A stretch of DNA of 58,418 nt from Thiocapsa sp. (GCF_022340925.1 NZ_JAJDNA010000080.1:1-58418), one strand, 5' to 3'; positions 34,500-42,843 are shown, counted from the stretch's first letter. A program made the numbers and translations. The notes: generated by a model from the sequence alone, not told the origin.

Positions 34500-36749
34500 A
34501 TGACCGCAAGCGCCACCCCGCCCCTCGAGACCGCACCCGGATTCTGCAACGGGGTGCTCCATTTCGGCAGCCTGCCGCCCGACTTCGACCGGCTCGGCGC
34601 GCGCCCGGCGATCGCCGAGGGTGCCCATCGAATCGAGGCGATCGACGCGACGGCGGTCTATCAGACCCGTCTGATCGCGGATGCGCTGCGCTATACCACG
34701 CTCCAGCTCTGTGCCTCCAAGGCGTCCGGGCACCCGGGGGGCTTCGCCAGCTCGGCCGATGCCTATGCCGCGCTGGTCATGCTCGGCCACACCAATATCC
34801 TGACCGAGGTCGGCCACCACGCGCCCGGCTTCTACAGCGCCATGTTTCTAGACGGCTCGCTGGAGGCGATGGGCATCACCGACATGCACCAGCTGCAGAC
34901 GCGCTTCCGCGAGCGCGAGGGGCTGCTCGGGCACCTCTCGGGCGCCATTCCCGGTCTGCTCGCCCCGGCCGGACCCCTTGGTCAAGGCCAGCACTTCGCG
35001 ATGGCCGCTGCCTATCTGCACCGCGAGACGCTCTTTCCCGTGACCATCGGCGACGGCGGGCTGGGCGAGCCCTACATCCTCTCGGCCTTCAAGCATTTTC
35101 ACACCGCCTATCCCGAGGTGACCAATTTCCTGCCGGTGCTGATCTGGAACGGCTTCAGCCAGGAGCACCACTCCATGGTCTCGCTGATGGACAACGCCCG
35201 GATGCTCGACTACTGGCGTGCGCACGACTTCGAGCGGGTCATCCTGGTCGACGCCAAGGCCTATGACGACGCCGGGCAGACGGGGGACTATGTCGACAGC
35301 ACGCTGTTCGGTGAGTCCGCGCGTCTCGCCTTTACCCGCGCGGTGCTCGAGGGGCTGCAGGAGGCGGAGACCTCCTCGCTCGGCGGTACCCTGACCGCCT
35401 TCATCGTCAAGCAGCTGAAAGGGGCAGGGGTGCACGCCCAGGGCGCCAAGTCGCACAACCTCTACCCCGGCGACAACGCGACCAAGCCCAACATCGCGGC
35501 CGCCTTGGAGCGGGGTGCCCTGGCCCCTGAGGCTTGGGCGCTGGTGCGTGCCAACATGCGGCGGGCCGGCGGCGGGCCGGCCGGGGAGACCGCCGTCACC
35601 GAGTCCGAGCGCCTCCCCGGCGACATCGGGGCGCTGCCGACCCGCGACTTCGCAGTGGGTGAGCAGGCGGTGCCGGCGAGCGCCATGGCCGAGATGGTCG
35701 CTGAGCTCGGGCGGCGCGACCCGCTCTTTGTGGTGGCCAACGCCGACGGCAACGAGGCCTCCAACATGAAGGTCATCAACGAGGCCCTGAAGATCCGCCA
35801 TCCGACCGAGGACGGGGTCTACAACCAGTCCCCCTCGGGCCAGGTCTACGAGCCCCTGAGCGAGGACGCCTGCGCCGGCTTCGCCGCCGGTCTGGCGTTG
35901 TTCGGCGGGCGGTCCCTGTGGTTGTCCTACGAGAGCTTCGCCATCAACGGCTGGCCGATCGTGCAGACCGTCGGCCAGGCGATGGCCGAGCTCAGACGCA
36001 AGACCCCGGCCGTGATCTCCATGTTCACCGCCGGCGCGCTGGAGCAGGGCCGCAACGGCTGGACCCATCAGCGCCCCGAGATCGAGAACTACATCGGCGG
36101 TCAGATCCGCAACGGCAATGTCTATCTGCTCTATCCTGCCGACGCCAATCAGATCCAGGCGGCCTATGCCTGGGCGGCGGGGCAGTCCAACAAGTGCATC
36201 AGCATCATCGCCTCCAAGTCGGCGCTGCCGGTCTACTCGACCCCCGAGCAGGCGCGCGAGGCCGTCGAGGCGGGCGCCATCGCGCTCGCCGACTCGGGAC
36301 ATGGGGCGGCGGGCACACTGGTCTTTGCCGTGACCGGGGACATGGTCGTGCTGCCCGTGCTCGCGGCAAAGGAACGACTGGAGGCCGCCGGTTACCGGGT
36401 GCGCGTCGTCGCCGTGGTCAACCCGCGCCGACTCTATCGCCCCGGCGATGTCGCCTGGCGCCACGCCGCCGAGCCCGACGACCGCTTCATGGGGGATGCC
36501 GACTTCCGGGCCCTCTTCGACGGCGATGCCCTGATCGGGGTGAGCGGCGGCGGGACGCTGGCACTGGAGCCGGTACTCCTGCGCAGCCGGGCCCCCGCGC
36601 GCGACCTCATCGGCTGGCAGCGCGGCGAGACCACCGCCAGCCCCGCGGAGATCATGGCCTACAATGGCATCACCGCCGAGGCCCTGGAGCAGCGTGCCCG
36701 CGACCTGCTCGCCGCGGGCCGGTCGGCGCTGGGCAGCGCCGACGGATGA
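34500..36749 (+). CDS. Divergent phosphoketolase/transketolase-like thiamine-diphosphate enzyme
   Basis: A 749-residue TPP-dependent enzyme. The TPP motif starts TIGDGGLGEPYILSAFKHF and ends in LIWNG, with the wide GDG-to-N spacing of phosphoketolases. Later blocks LWLSYESFAINGW and QGRNGWTHQRPE correspond to the phosphoketolase YEAF and NGFSHQ regions. The phosphoketolase N-terminal GHWGTxPG motif is absent; the region instead reads LGHTNILTEVGHHAPGF. It is therefore a distinct subfamily; some databases label relatives xylulose-5-phosphate 3-epimerase, which I cannot verify. ATG 34500 follows GAGGAGAG. Its stop overlaps the DUF1537 kinase (ATGA). The substrate is unknown. Confidence 0.82.
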   Translation: MTASATPPLETAPGFCNGVLHFGSLPPDFDRLGARPAIAEGAHRIEAIDATAVYQTRLIADALRYTTLQLCASKASGHPGGFASSADAYAALVMLGHTNILTEVGHHAPGFYSAMFLDGSLEAMGITDMHQLQTRFREREGLLGHLSGAIPGLLAPAGPLGQGQHFAMAAAYLHRETLFPVTIGDGGLGEPYILSAFKHFHTAYPEVTNFLPVLIWNGFSQEHHSMVSLMDNARMLDYWRAHDFERVILVDAKAYDDAGQTGDYVDSTLFGESARLAFTRAVLEGLQEAETSSLGGTLTAFIVKQLKGAGVHAQGAKSHNLYPGDNATKPNIAAALERGALAPEAWALVRANMRRAGGGPAGETAVTESERLPGDIGALPTRDFAVGEQAVPASAMAEMVAELGRRDPLFVVANADGNEASNMKVINEALKIRHPTEDGVYNQSPSGQVYEPLSEDACAGFAAGLALFGGRSLWLSYESFAINGWPIVQTVGQAMAELRRKTPAVISMFTAGALEQGRNGWTHQRPEIENYIGGQIRNGNVYLLYPADANQIQAAYAWAAGQSNKCISIIASKSALPVYSTPEQAREAVEAGAIALADSGHGAAGTLVFAVTGDMVVLPVLAAKERLEAAGYRVRVVAVVNPRRLYRPGDVAWRHAAEPDDRFMGDADFRALFDGDALIGVSGGGTLALEPVLLRSRAPARDLIGWQRGETTASPAEIMAYNGITAEALEQRARDLLAAGRSALGSADG

Positions 36750-38137
36750 GGACGCCGGTCATGTCCCCGATGCCGACCACCAAGGTCATCGCCATCGACG
36801 ACGATCCCACGGGGTCCCAGACCGTCCACGGCTGTCTCCTGCTGACGCGCTGGGACCCCGAGACGCTGGTCGAGGCCCTGACCGACGCCTCCCCGCTCTG
36901 CTTCGTGCTGAGCAACACCCGCGGCATGAGCGCGGCGGATGCGGCGCGGGTGACGCGCGAGATCTGCGTCCATCTGCGTGCCGCACTTGAGCGGCTCGCG
37001 GCCGACGGTGAGCTGATCCGGCCGCTGATCGTCAGCCGCTCGGACTCCACCCTGCGCGGCCACTATCCGGTGGAGACCGATGTCATCGCCGAGGAGCTGG
37101 GCCCCTTCGATGCCCACTTCCTGGTTCCGGCCTTCTTCGAGGGCGGACGCATCACCCGCGACGCGGTGCATTATCTGATGGTCGAGGGCGTGCCCGTGCC
37201 GGTCAACGAGACCGAGTTCGCACGCGACTCGGTGTTCGGCTTCCGGCATGCCTTCCTGCCCGACTATGTGGAGGAGAAGACCGGCGGGCGCATCCTGGCA
37301 CGGTCGGTGGAGCGCTTCGGGCTGGGGGCCGTCCGAGGCGATCTCGGCGCGCGCCTGCGCGCCCTGGAGGGCAATGCCTGCTGTGTGGTGGACGCCGAGC
37401 GCCAGTCGGACCTCGACGGCTTTGCCCGCCAGGTCCTGGACGCGACGGGGGAGGGCAAGCGGTTTCTGTTCCGCAGCGCCGCAAGCCTTCTGACCGCGCT
37501 GGCGGGTCTCCCGCCCCAACCGGTGCCGCCCGCCGCTATGTCGACCTATGTCCGTCATGCGCGCCCCGGGGTCGTCCTGATGGGATCCCATGTCGAGAAG
37601 TCGACCCGGCAGCTCCGGCATCTCGTCGCGGAGACGGACGTGATCCCGATCGAGATCGAGCTGGATCGTCTGCTCGCCGACGAGGATGCCCTGCTGCAGG
37701 ACCTGCTCGCCCGGCTCGAGACCGCCCAGCACGCCGATCGGGGCGCCGTCCTCTTCACCAGTCGGGGGGAGCGCCGGTTCCCCAGCGCGGCCGAGCGGCT
37801 TGCCTTCGGTGAGTGCGTCTCCCGTTTCCTGGTCAGGATCGTGCGGAACCTGCCGCAGGAGATCGGCTTCCTCGTCAGCAAGGGCGGCATCACCTCCAAC
37901 GACACCCTCAGCGAGGGCCTGGCCCTGCGCACCGCGCGCGTCCTCGGCCAGATCCGCGCCGGCTGCTCGGTGGTCCGCTGTCCGGACGACCACCCGCGCT
38001 TCCCCGGCCTGCCGGTGGTCATCTTTCCGGGCAATGTCGGCGGCGACGAGGCCCTCGCCGAGGTCTATCGGATCCTCGCGGGGGAGGCACAGGGATCCCC
38101 GGGCGACCCATCGATTGACGCCCCTCGGGACGACTGA
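36746..38137 (+). CDS. Four-carbon acid sugar kinase family protein (DUF1537)
   Basis: A 463-residue two-domain kinase of the DUF1537 family, whose members phosphorylate threonate, erythronate, 3-oxo-tetronates and related acid sugars. The N-terminal substrate domain shows IAIDDDPTGSQTVHG (about residues 16-30) and SRSDSTLRGHYPVETD. The C-terminal ATP domain shows FLVSKGGITSNDTL (about 375-388) and a late PVVIFPGNVGGDE. The ATG overlaps the upstream TPP enzyme's stop (36746-36749). This implies a two-step pathway in which an acid sugar phosphate is made or consumed by the TPP enzyme. No aldolase, isomerase or RuBisCO-like partner is adjacent. Confidence 0.88.
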   Translation: MRTPVMSPMPTTKVIAIDDDPTGSQTVHGCLLLTRWDPETLVEALTDASPLCFVLSNTRGMSAADAARVTREICVHLRAALERLAADGELIRPLIVSRSDSTLRGHYPVETDVIAEELGPFDAHFLVPAFFEGGRITRDAVHYLMVEGVPVPVNETEFARDSVFGFRHAFLPDYVEEKTGGRILARSVERFGLGAVRGDLGARLRALEGNACCVVDAERQSDLDGFARQVLDATGEGKRFLFRSAASLLTALAGLPPQPVPPAAMSTYVRHARPGVVLMGSHVEKSTRQLRHLVAETDVIPIEIELDRLLADEDALLQDLLARLETAQHADRGAVLFTSRGERRFPSAAERLAFGECVSRFLVRIVRNLPQEIGFLVSKGGITSNDTLSEGLALRTARVLGQIRAGCSVVRCPDDHPRFPGLPVVIFPGNVGGDEALAEVYRILAGEAQGSPGDPSIDAPRDD

Positions 38138-38232
38138 CAGGGCTGACCGCCATCGCCCGATGCGTCGGGTCCAGGAGATGCCGAAGCCACGATCCGTTTC
38201 CGGCGAAGACGATCACAAGCAGGCCACGCGGC

Positions 38233-39573
38233 CTACCAGACGACCTGTCCGGCGTCGTGCGCCTCGGCGATCGCGCGGCCGCGTCTCTCGTTCACCCCGA
38301 AGGCCACGACCAGTGCCGTGGCGAACAGCAGCACACAGAAGAGGATCGCCGTCTGCAGCCCGACCAGGGCCTGCAGGAGCCCGATGGCGAGCAAGCCGAA
38401 CATTCCGGCCAGCTTCAGCGCCAGACCCCAGAAGCCGAAGAGCTCGGCCGCGCGTGACAATGGCGAGAACAGGCCGACCAGGGCCCGCGTGGCGGACTGA
38501 CAGGCGCCGAGGCTCAGCCCGGCCACGCAGCCGACGACCAGGAAGATGTACTGGGCCGGCCAGTCGAGGCCCAGGCCGTCGCGGGCCAGATCGCTCAGGA
38601 TCGGTGTCAGGTAGATGAGCGCGATCGCCACCATCCACATCACCAGGGTGATCGCGTAGGTGCGCAGTGCGCCCAGCCGATCCTGGATGAAGCCGAACCC
38701 GAACGCGCCCACCGCTGCGGTGATCTGCACCAGCACGAACATCAGGGTCCGCACCGATTCGTCCCAGCCGATCACCTGGGCGCCGTAGATGAAGGCGTAG
38801 GAGATGACGATATAGATCCCGCTCATGGAAAAGAAGACCGACACCAGCAGGATCGCGAGGTCGCGATGCGTGCGCAGGTGCGCCAGGGTCTGGCGCACGC
38901 GGGCGAGCCCCATGCCCAGATAGCCGATGCCGGGAGGGAGGGTGCGCGGCCGCCCGGGCTCGCGCACCCAGAGAAAGGTCGGAATGGCCGCGACCAGGAC
39001 GAAGGCGGCGGCCCAGGGCCCCACCCAGCGGATGTGATCGAAGTTCTCCGCGCTGACCTCGCCGAGCACGAGGAGCACGAAGACGGCCGAGACCATGCCC
39101 CCGACATAGCCGAGCGCCCAGCCGAACCCGGAGATCTTGCCCAGGTCCTCCGGCGGCCCGAGTCCGGGCAGAAAGCTCGCGATGAAGGCCTCGCCGATGG
39201 AGAAGCCGAAATTCGAGACGATCAGGAACACCACGGCGATCCATGCATAGCCGGGGGCGGCGAAATAGAGCGCGGCGGTGCCGAGCACGGTGAGCAGATA
39301 GCTTGCGAACAGGAAGCGCTTCTTGCTCGCGGTGTAATCCATGATCGCCCCGGCCACCGGCGAGCAGACCACGACCAGCAGATAGCTGGTCGAGAGGGCG
39401 AGGCTCCACAGGAGATTGCCGACCCGGTAGTCTGGGGCATCCCCGACGATGACCCGCGTGAAGAGGTCACCGAAGACGACCGTGATGATGAGCAGGGTGT
39501 AGGCCTGGTTGGCGAAGTCGTACATCGCCCAACCGAAAATCTCGCGCCTCGATGCACGCACGCGTGTCGTCAT
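38233..39573 (-). CDS. MFS transporter, UMF1/Atg22-like
   Basis: A 446-residue major facilitator with about 12 helices and the UMF1 signature start REIFGWAMYDFANQAY. The inter-helix motif GAIMDYTASKKRFLF is at about residues 76-90, followed by FGFSIGEAFIASFLPGL and ISGFGWALGYVGGM. The family includes yeast Atg22 (vacuolar amino-acid efflux); bacterial substrates are unknown. ATG 39573 is chosen over the 110-codon longer frame because it starts the conserved N-terminus and overlaps the stop of the upstream small gene (ATGA). It is the last gene of a three-gene overlapping leftward operon. Confidence 0.88.
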   Translation of the reverse strand: MTTRVRASRREIFGWAMYDFANQAYTLLIITVVFGDLFTRVIVGDAPDYRVGNLLWSLALSTSYLLVVVCSPVAGAIMDYTASKKRFLFASYLLTVLGTAALYFAAPGYAWIAVVFLIVSNFGFSIGEAFIASFLPGLGPPEDLGKISGFGWALGYVGGMVSAVFVLLVLGEVSAENFDHIRWVGPWAAAFVLVAAIPTFLWVREPGRPRTLPPGIGYLGMGLARVRQTLAHLRTHRDLAILLVSVFFSMSGIYIVISYAFIYGAQVIGWDESVRTLMFVLVQITAAVGAFGFGFIQDRLGALRTYAITLVMWMVAIALIYLTPILSDLARDGLGLDWPAQYIFLVVGCVAGLSLGACQSATRALVGLFSPLSRAAELFGFWGLALKLAGMFGLLAIGLLQALVGLQTAILFCVLLFATALVVAFGVNERRGRAIAEAHDAGQVVW

Positions 39574-39836
39574 GTTCGATCCCGCCAGATGTGATCCGCA
39601 CAGTCCCGCAGGACATCCGCGACGAGAGGCGAGCGCCAGAGGTACGCGGGCACCGCGACGCAGAGCAGCAGGCAGATCAGCGCAGGTTCGTCGATGAGGT
39701 CTCGCAGCGGCCGGTCCGAACTCCAGTCGGGGCGTGCCGCCAGTGCCAGGTAGAGAAGGACCGAGGAGGTGAGGATCCCGCGCCGGCGGGCACGGGTGCC
39801 GCGAGACGCCGGTACGACCTCTGTCCCTGCGGTCAA
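39570..39836 (-). CDS. Small predicted membrane protein, unknown family
   Basis: I do not recognise the family. With a TTG start at 39836, forming TTGA with the upstream stop, it is 88 aa: a basic N-terminus (RGTRARRRG), a first hydrophobic segment (ILTSSVLLYLALAARP), an amphipathic loop, and a second segment (ALICLLLCVAVPAYLW). Its stop forms an ATGA overlap with the MFS gene. The overlaps on both sides and the two membrane segments argue that it is real. A small accessory subunit of the transporter is a reasonable guess only. Confidence 0.6.
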   Translation of the reverse strand: MTAGTEVVPASRGTRARRRGILTSSVLLYLALAARPDWSSDRPLRDLIDEPALICLLLCVAVPAYLWRSPLVADVLRDCADHIWRDRT

Positions 39837-40090
39837 CCGGCGAAGGACCAGTTCTGCCCGAAGAGACCGCCCGCCGGATCGGGACGCCGCTTGGAGAGGC
39901 CATAGGCCGCGTCGTGCACCTCCTGGAGGAGATTCAGCTCCACCCAGGCATCGAGTGGCCAGCCGCTGCGGCCGCCGCGTTTGTCTAGGAGCAGCTCCGA
40001 GAAGATGCCCTCGAATCGATCCGGGTCGCCCCAGCATGCCTCGATTCGCTCGATCAAATGTGGAAACCTGGTTTCTAGAACCGAGACCAT
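39833..40090 (-). CDS. Small soluble protein of unknown function
   Basis: An 85-residue protein starting MVSVLETRFPHLIERIEACW, containing LLLDKRGGRSGWPLDAWVEL and LLQEVHDAAYGL, and ending GLFGQNWSFAG. It has no cysteine pairs or membrane segments. ATG 40090 has AGAGGA about 8 nt upstream and is preferred to 40120. It is the first gene of the overlapping trio that ends in the MFS transporter. No homologous family is recognised; conserved-looking aromatic and acidic positions suggest a folded helical protein. Confidence 0.65.
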   Translation of the reverse strand: MVSVLETRFPHLIERIEACWGDPDRFEGIFSELLLDKRGGRSGWPLDAWVELNLLQEVHDAAYGLSKRRPDPAGGLFGQNWSFAG

Positions 40091-40140
40091 GTCGGCATCC
40101 TCTCCGTGCTGGCGGCCCATGTGGAAGGTGGATCCGCTAG

Positions 40141-40279
40141 GGAAGCGCTGACGTATTCAGCGTTGCCCGTCCGGGGCGGGAGGCCCCGGCGTGTTCAGGC
40201 ACCTCAATGCCCGAAAACCGAGCCTTCCGAGGGTCGCGTCGCTCGGAAGGCGCGCTGATGCTGGCCAGGATGGCCAACG
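40141..40279. repeat. Dispersed ~105-bp repeat, copy B, with flanking module
   Basis: 40175-40279 matches 22907-23010 (shared TGTTCAGGCACCTC, GCCTTCCGAG, GTCGCGTC). Here the central inverted repeat is perfect over 10 bp: GCCTTCCGAG...CTCGGAAGGC. Just before it, GGAAGCGCTGACGTATTCAGCG (40141-40162, split as GGAAGCGCTGA / CGTATTCAGCG) resembles the reverse complement of a module at about 42724-42745. It lies between the small-protein operon and pilZ. Confidence 0.8.
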
Positions 40280-40325
40280 AACCAGTGTCCACCTCGTTCC
40301 CACCCGCGTGCAGTCGCTGGGCCGA

Positions 40326-41066
40326 TCATGCCGTCGCGTCGGCCAGCCGAGGCCCCGTCGGAAGCGCCAGCAGACGGCGGCCGACATAGCGCGCGAGATC
40401 ATCGAGCGAGTGCTCGAAGCGCAGGTCCAGGCTGACCAGATCAGCCCAGTCACTGCTGGCGACATGCACGGGTTCCTGCGCATTGACACGCGCCCGCAGT
40501 CGAAGGTTCGGAAAATCTTTCGTGCCGGCGATCGAAAAGACAATGCTCTGACCGGTCTGATAGGCCCCGAACACCGTCACCGAGAGCCGTCCGTCACGGA
40601 TCTGCTTCAGGACGTGGCGGACCTCGTCGATCTCGGTGAAGAGGACCTCCAGCACCTTCACCAGCGGCGCCTTCTCAACCGTCTCCTGCACCCTTTGGGC
40701 CTCCGGATCGGTCTTCGCAAGCAAATGGAGCAGCTTCTCGAGGCGCCGATGACTCTGCGTCGAGAGGCCGCAGAAGCGGACGCCTACCCGGATGCTTCCA
40801 TCCTCGAGTGTCTCGCGTCGGACCACCTGCGCATCGGCGGAAAACGAACGGCTGGTCCCCCAAGGAAAGGTCAGGGTGACCTGCTCCGCATCCAGGATCG
40901 CGGGATCCGAGGTCAGGAACTGTGCGCCGCCCCAGGAGATGTCGCGGTTCTCGGCGGCGATGGACTCGGCGGACCCGGGCAGGGCCACGCGGATCTGGAT
41001 GCCGGTGCCGAGTCGCCGGTGGGAGCGCCGGTCTTGGCTGGATTGATCTGGGCTCGGTGTCGCCAT
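40326..41066 (-). CDS. PilZ-domain c-di-GMP-binding protein
   Basis: A 246-residue protein with an N-terminal PilZ domain (about residues 10-105). The RxxxR motif is RRSHRR (about 13-18) and the second motif is DISWGGAQF (D/NxSxxG, about 43-51), so c-di-GMP binding is expected. The remaining ~140 residues form a second beta-rich domain (FGAYQTGQSIVFSIAG, then LRLRARVNAQEPVHVA) without a recognised name. No effector domain is attached, so it likely acts through protein contact in motility, polysaccharide or biofilm control. Monocistronic, with an AT-rich putative promoter upstream. Confidence 0.9.
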   Translation of the reverse strand: MATPSPDQSSQDRRSHRRLGTGIQIRVALPGSAESIAAENRDISWGGAQFLTSDPAILDAEQVTLTFPWGTSRSFSADAQVVRRETLEDGSIRVGVRFCGLSTQSHRRLEKLLHLLAKTDPEAQRVQETVEKAPLVKVLEVLFTEIDEVRHVLKQIRDGRLSVTVFGAYQTGQSIVFSIAGTKDFPNLRLRARVNAQEPVHVASSDWADLVSLDLRFEHSLDDLARYVGRRLLALPTGPRLADATA

Positions 41067-41449
41067 CCTGGTACCCCGTCATTCGACAGATAGATGCTGA
41101 CTGAATCCGTCCCTGGATTCAATCAGCGGGCCGTCCTTGATGAGAGGTTCGTCCGTGAGTCGGGCCGGAGCCAGGGTCGATCGCCAGACTGGCCGTGCCG
41201 CGCCGTCCCTATCCGCCGGTGGATCCGGCCTGGCGAGCGGTCCTGAGCCCCTCGGCGCCCGTTCACTTAGATGCACGACGCGCGCCAAAAAAATATATAG
41301 CTTTTAAAACATGGCTGTGCGATCCATCGTATGCGATCGCCGGCCGCTCAGCGTCGCCTCGATGCCAACGACTCGACCGATTCTGACACATTTCGTCACA
41401 TCCGGCCCCGCGCGCGTCGCGGAGCGGCCGCACCCGCTCTCCGGCCGCC
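41067..41449. other. Intergenic region with an AT-rich tract
   Basis: 383 bp between the thioredoxin-fold gene and pilZ, both leftward. The only notable part is an AT-rich tract at about 41287-41312 (AAAAAAATATATAGC, then TTTTAAAA), which stands out in this GC-rich DNA. It may hold a -10 element for pilZ or, on the minus strand, a terminator-like T-run. No ORF here is supported. Confidence 0.5.
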
Positions 41450-42586
41450 TCACTCGTCGGCAATCGCGACGTCTTTGCCCGCGGCCGTCAATTCGGCCGT
41501 CTTGACGTCGATGTAGTCGAAGGGGCTGTCCGGATAGCGCTCGTAGTGGCGGCCGGCGACATACTCCAGGACGCCCGCGAAATGGTAGCGGTAGAGCATG
41601 CTCTCGATCCGCGTGATCTCGCGGCCGCGGTCGAACAGGACGATACTCGGCCGGTACTGGATGCCGAGCGCCTCGGCCAATGCCTTCGGTGTGGTCTGGT
41701 TGCCCATGGGGTCGACAATGGGCGTCTCGGAGTCGGTGTCGAGCCGGACCAGCGTGAGTCCGCCCAGGATCCGCCTGACCTCCGGGTCGGCCAGGTGGCC
41801 GTCGTGCAGGGCATCGCAGGCGACGCAGGCGGCATCCTCGAACAGGACCGCGAGCGGGCGATCGACCACGCCGCTGAGGTCGTCTACGGACCGGATCATC
41901 GGATGCTCGCGGAAGCTGTAGACGGCTGCCGCCAGTCTGGCCGCGGCGAAGTCGTTCAGGCTCTGGTGCCGGTAGGCCTTGTTCTGCACATAGTCCAGGA
42001 CGACCTTGAAGTCATCGGGATTGCGATAGCCGCTCACGCGCGCCACCGGTTTGTTTGATTCATCGAGAAAGATCAGCGTCGGGGTGAAGCGCACCTGATA
42101 GACATCGGCGACCTCCTTCTCGGTCATCGACATCTCCTCGGTCACCGCCACCTCGCGATCGCCCTTGGTGTTCAGGGCGATGACGTCGAAATGCGCCTGG
42201 ATGAAGTCCCGGTAAGGCGCGTTGGCGAAGTTTTCCTGGACCATCTTGTAGCAGTAGGGGCAGCCGTTCATCTCCATGAAGAGGATGACGTGCTTGCCCT
42301 CGTCCGCTGCCTCGCTGACGTCCTCGGTGAGGTCGAGAAAGCTCTCCTTGAACCAGCCTGGGTGACTGAGCAGCTTGGCGCCCGTCACCTCGCCGGGCGC
42401 GGCCTGCCCCTCGGCCAGGGCGGGCTGCGCCGCGCAGGCGAAGAGCAGCGCGCCGAGCAGCGCAAATCTTTCGAGGAGACGCTGATTGGCCGGCCATCCC
42501 GGCCGCCAATCAGCACGGACAGCGAAAGCGCGGTTTCCGCTTTCCTTCACTGTCAGCCGCTGACGCGGCTGACACTGGCGGGGCAT
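41450..42586 (-). CDS. Periplasmic double thioredoxin-fold protein (SoxW-like), N-terminus fused to a repeat
   Basis: The body is a secreted thioredoxin-like protein. A signal segment (FALLGALLFACAAQPALA) leads to domain 1 with MEMNGCPYCYKM (CPYC active site) and the cis-Pro loop VRFTPTLIFLDE. Domain 2 has LFEDAACVACDAL (CVAC) and IQYRPSIVLFD. Such proteins reduce periplasmic disulfides, for example in Sox sulfur oxidation or cytochrome maturation. No normal start directly precedes the signal peptide. The frame runs back through a tandem repeat: ATG 42586 (378 aa) and GTG 42550 (366 aa) are the nearest starts, both inside the repeat. The start is therefore uncertain. Confidence 0.75.
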   Translation of the reverse strand: MPRQCQPRQRLTVKESGNRAFAVRADWRPGWPANQRLLERFALLGALLFACAAQPALAEGQAAPGEVTGAKLLSHPGWFKESFLDLTEDVSEAADEGKHVILFMEMNGCPYCYKMVQENFANAPYRDFIQAHFDVIALNTKGDREVAVTEEMSMTEKEVADVYQVRFTPTLIFLDESNKPVARVSGYRNPDDFKVVLDYVQNKAYRHQSLNDFAAARLAAAVYSFREHPMIRSVDDLSGVVDRPLAVLFEDAACVACDALHDGHLADPEVRRILGGLTLVRLDTDSETPIVDPMGNQTTPKALAEALGIQYRPSIVLFDRGREITRIESMLYRYHFAGVLEYVAGRHYERYPDSPFDYIDVKTAELTAAGKDVAIADE

Positions 42587-42710
42587 CCTGAGCTTTATAG
42601 ACTGATGGATCGGCCATCCTGGCCGACCATCGGTACGGAGAGCGAAAACGCGGTTTCCGCTTTCCTTCACTGTCAGCCGCTGACGCGACTGACACTGGCG
42701 GGGCATCCTG
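42481..42710. repeat. Tandem direct repeat, two ~110-bp copies at 120-bp period
   Basis: 42481-42590 and 42601-42710 are near-identical, especially from GCGGTTTCCGC onward. Each copy contains stem-loops: GATTGGC...GCCAATC around GGCC arms (the second copy has GATGG...CCATC with matching changes on both sides), GCGGTTTCCGC, and GTCAGCCGC-TGAC-GCGGCTGAC. The 120-bp period is a multiple of three and stays open in the thioredoxin reading frame. A further perfect hairpin GCGCTGAA-TGC-TTCAGCGC follows at about 42724-42742. Confidence 0.93.
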
Positions 42711-42843
42711 CCCCTCGCGGCAGGCGCTGAATGCTTCAGCGCTTCCTCAATGGGTCGGGGTGTGACAGCCATCATCGGACATGACTCCTCCGCTATGCAG
42801 TGGCGCGACGATCCTAACCGGCCGCCCGGCTTCCTGCAAAGCC

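Noticed and set aside
42481..42710. CRISPR array
   Set aside because: Only two copies, unit about 110 bp with internal hairpins and almost no spacer; no cas genes nearby.
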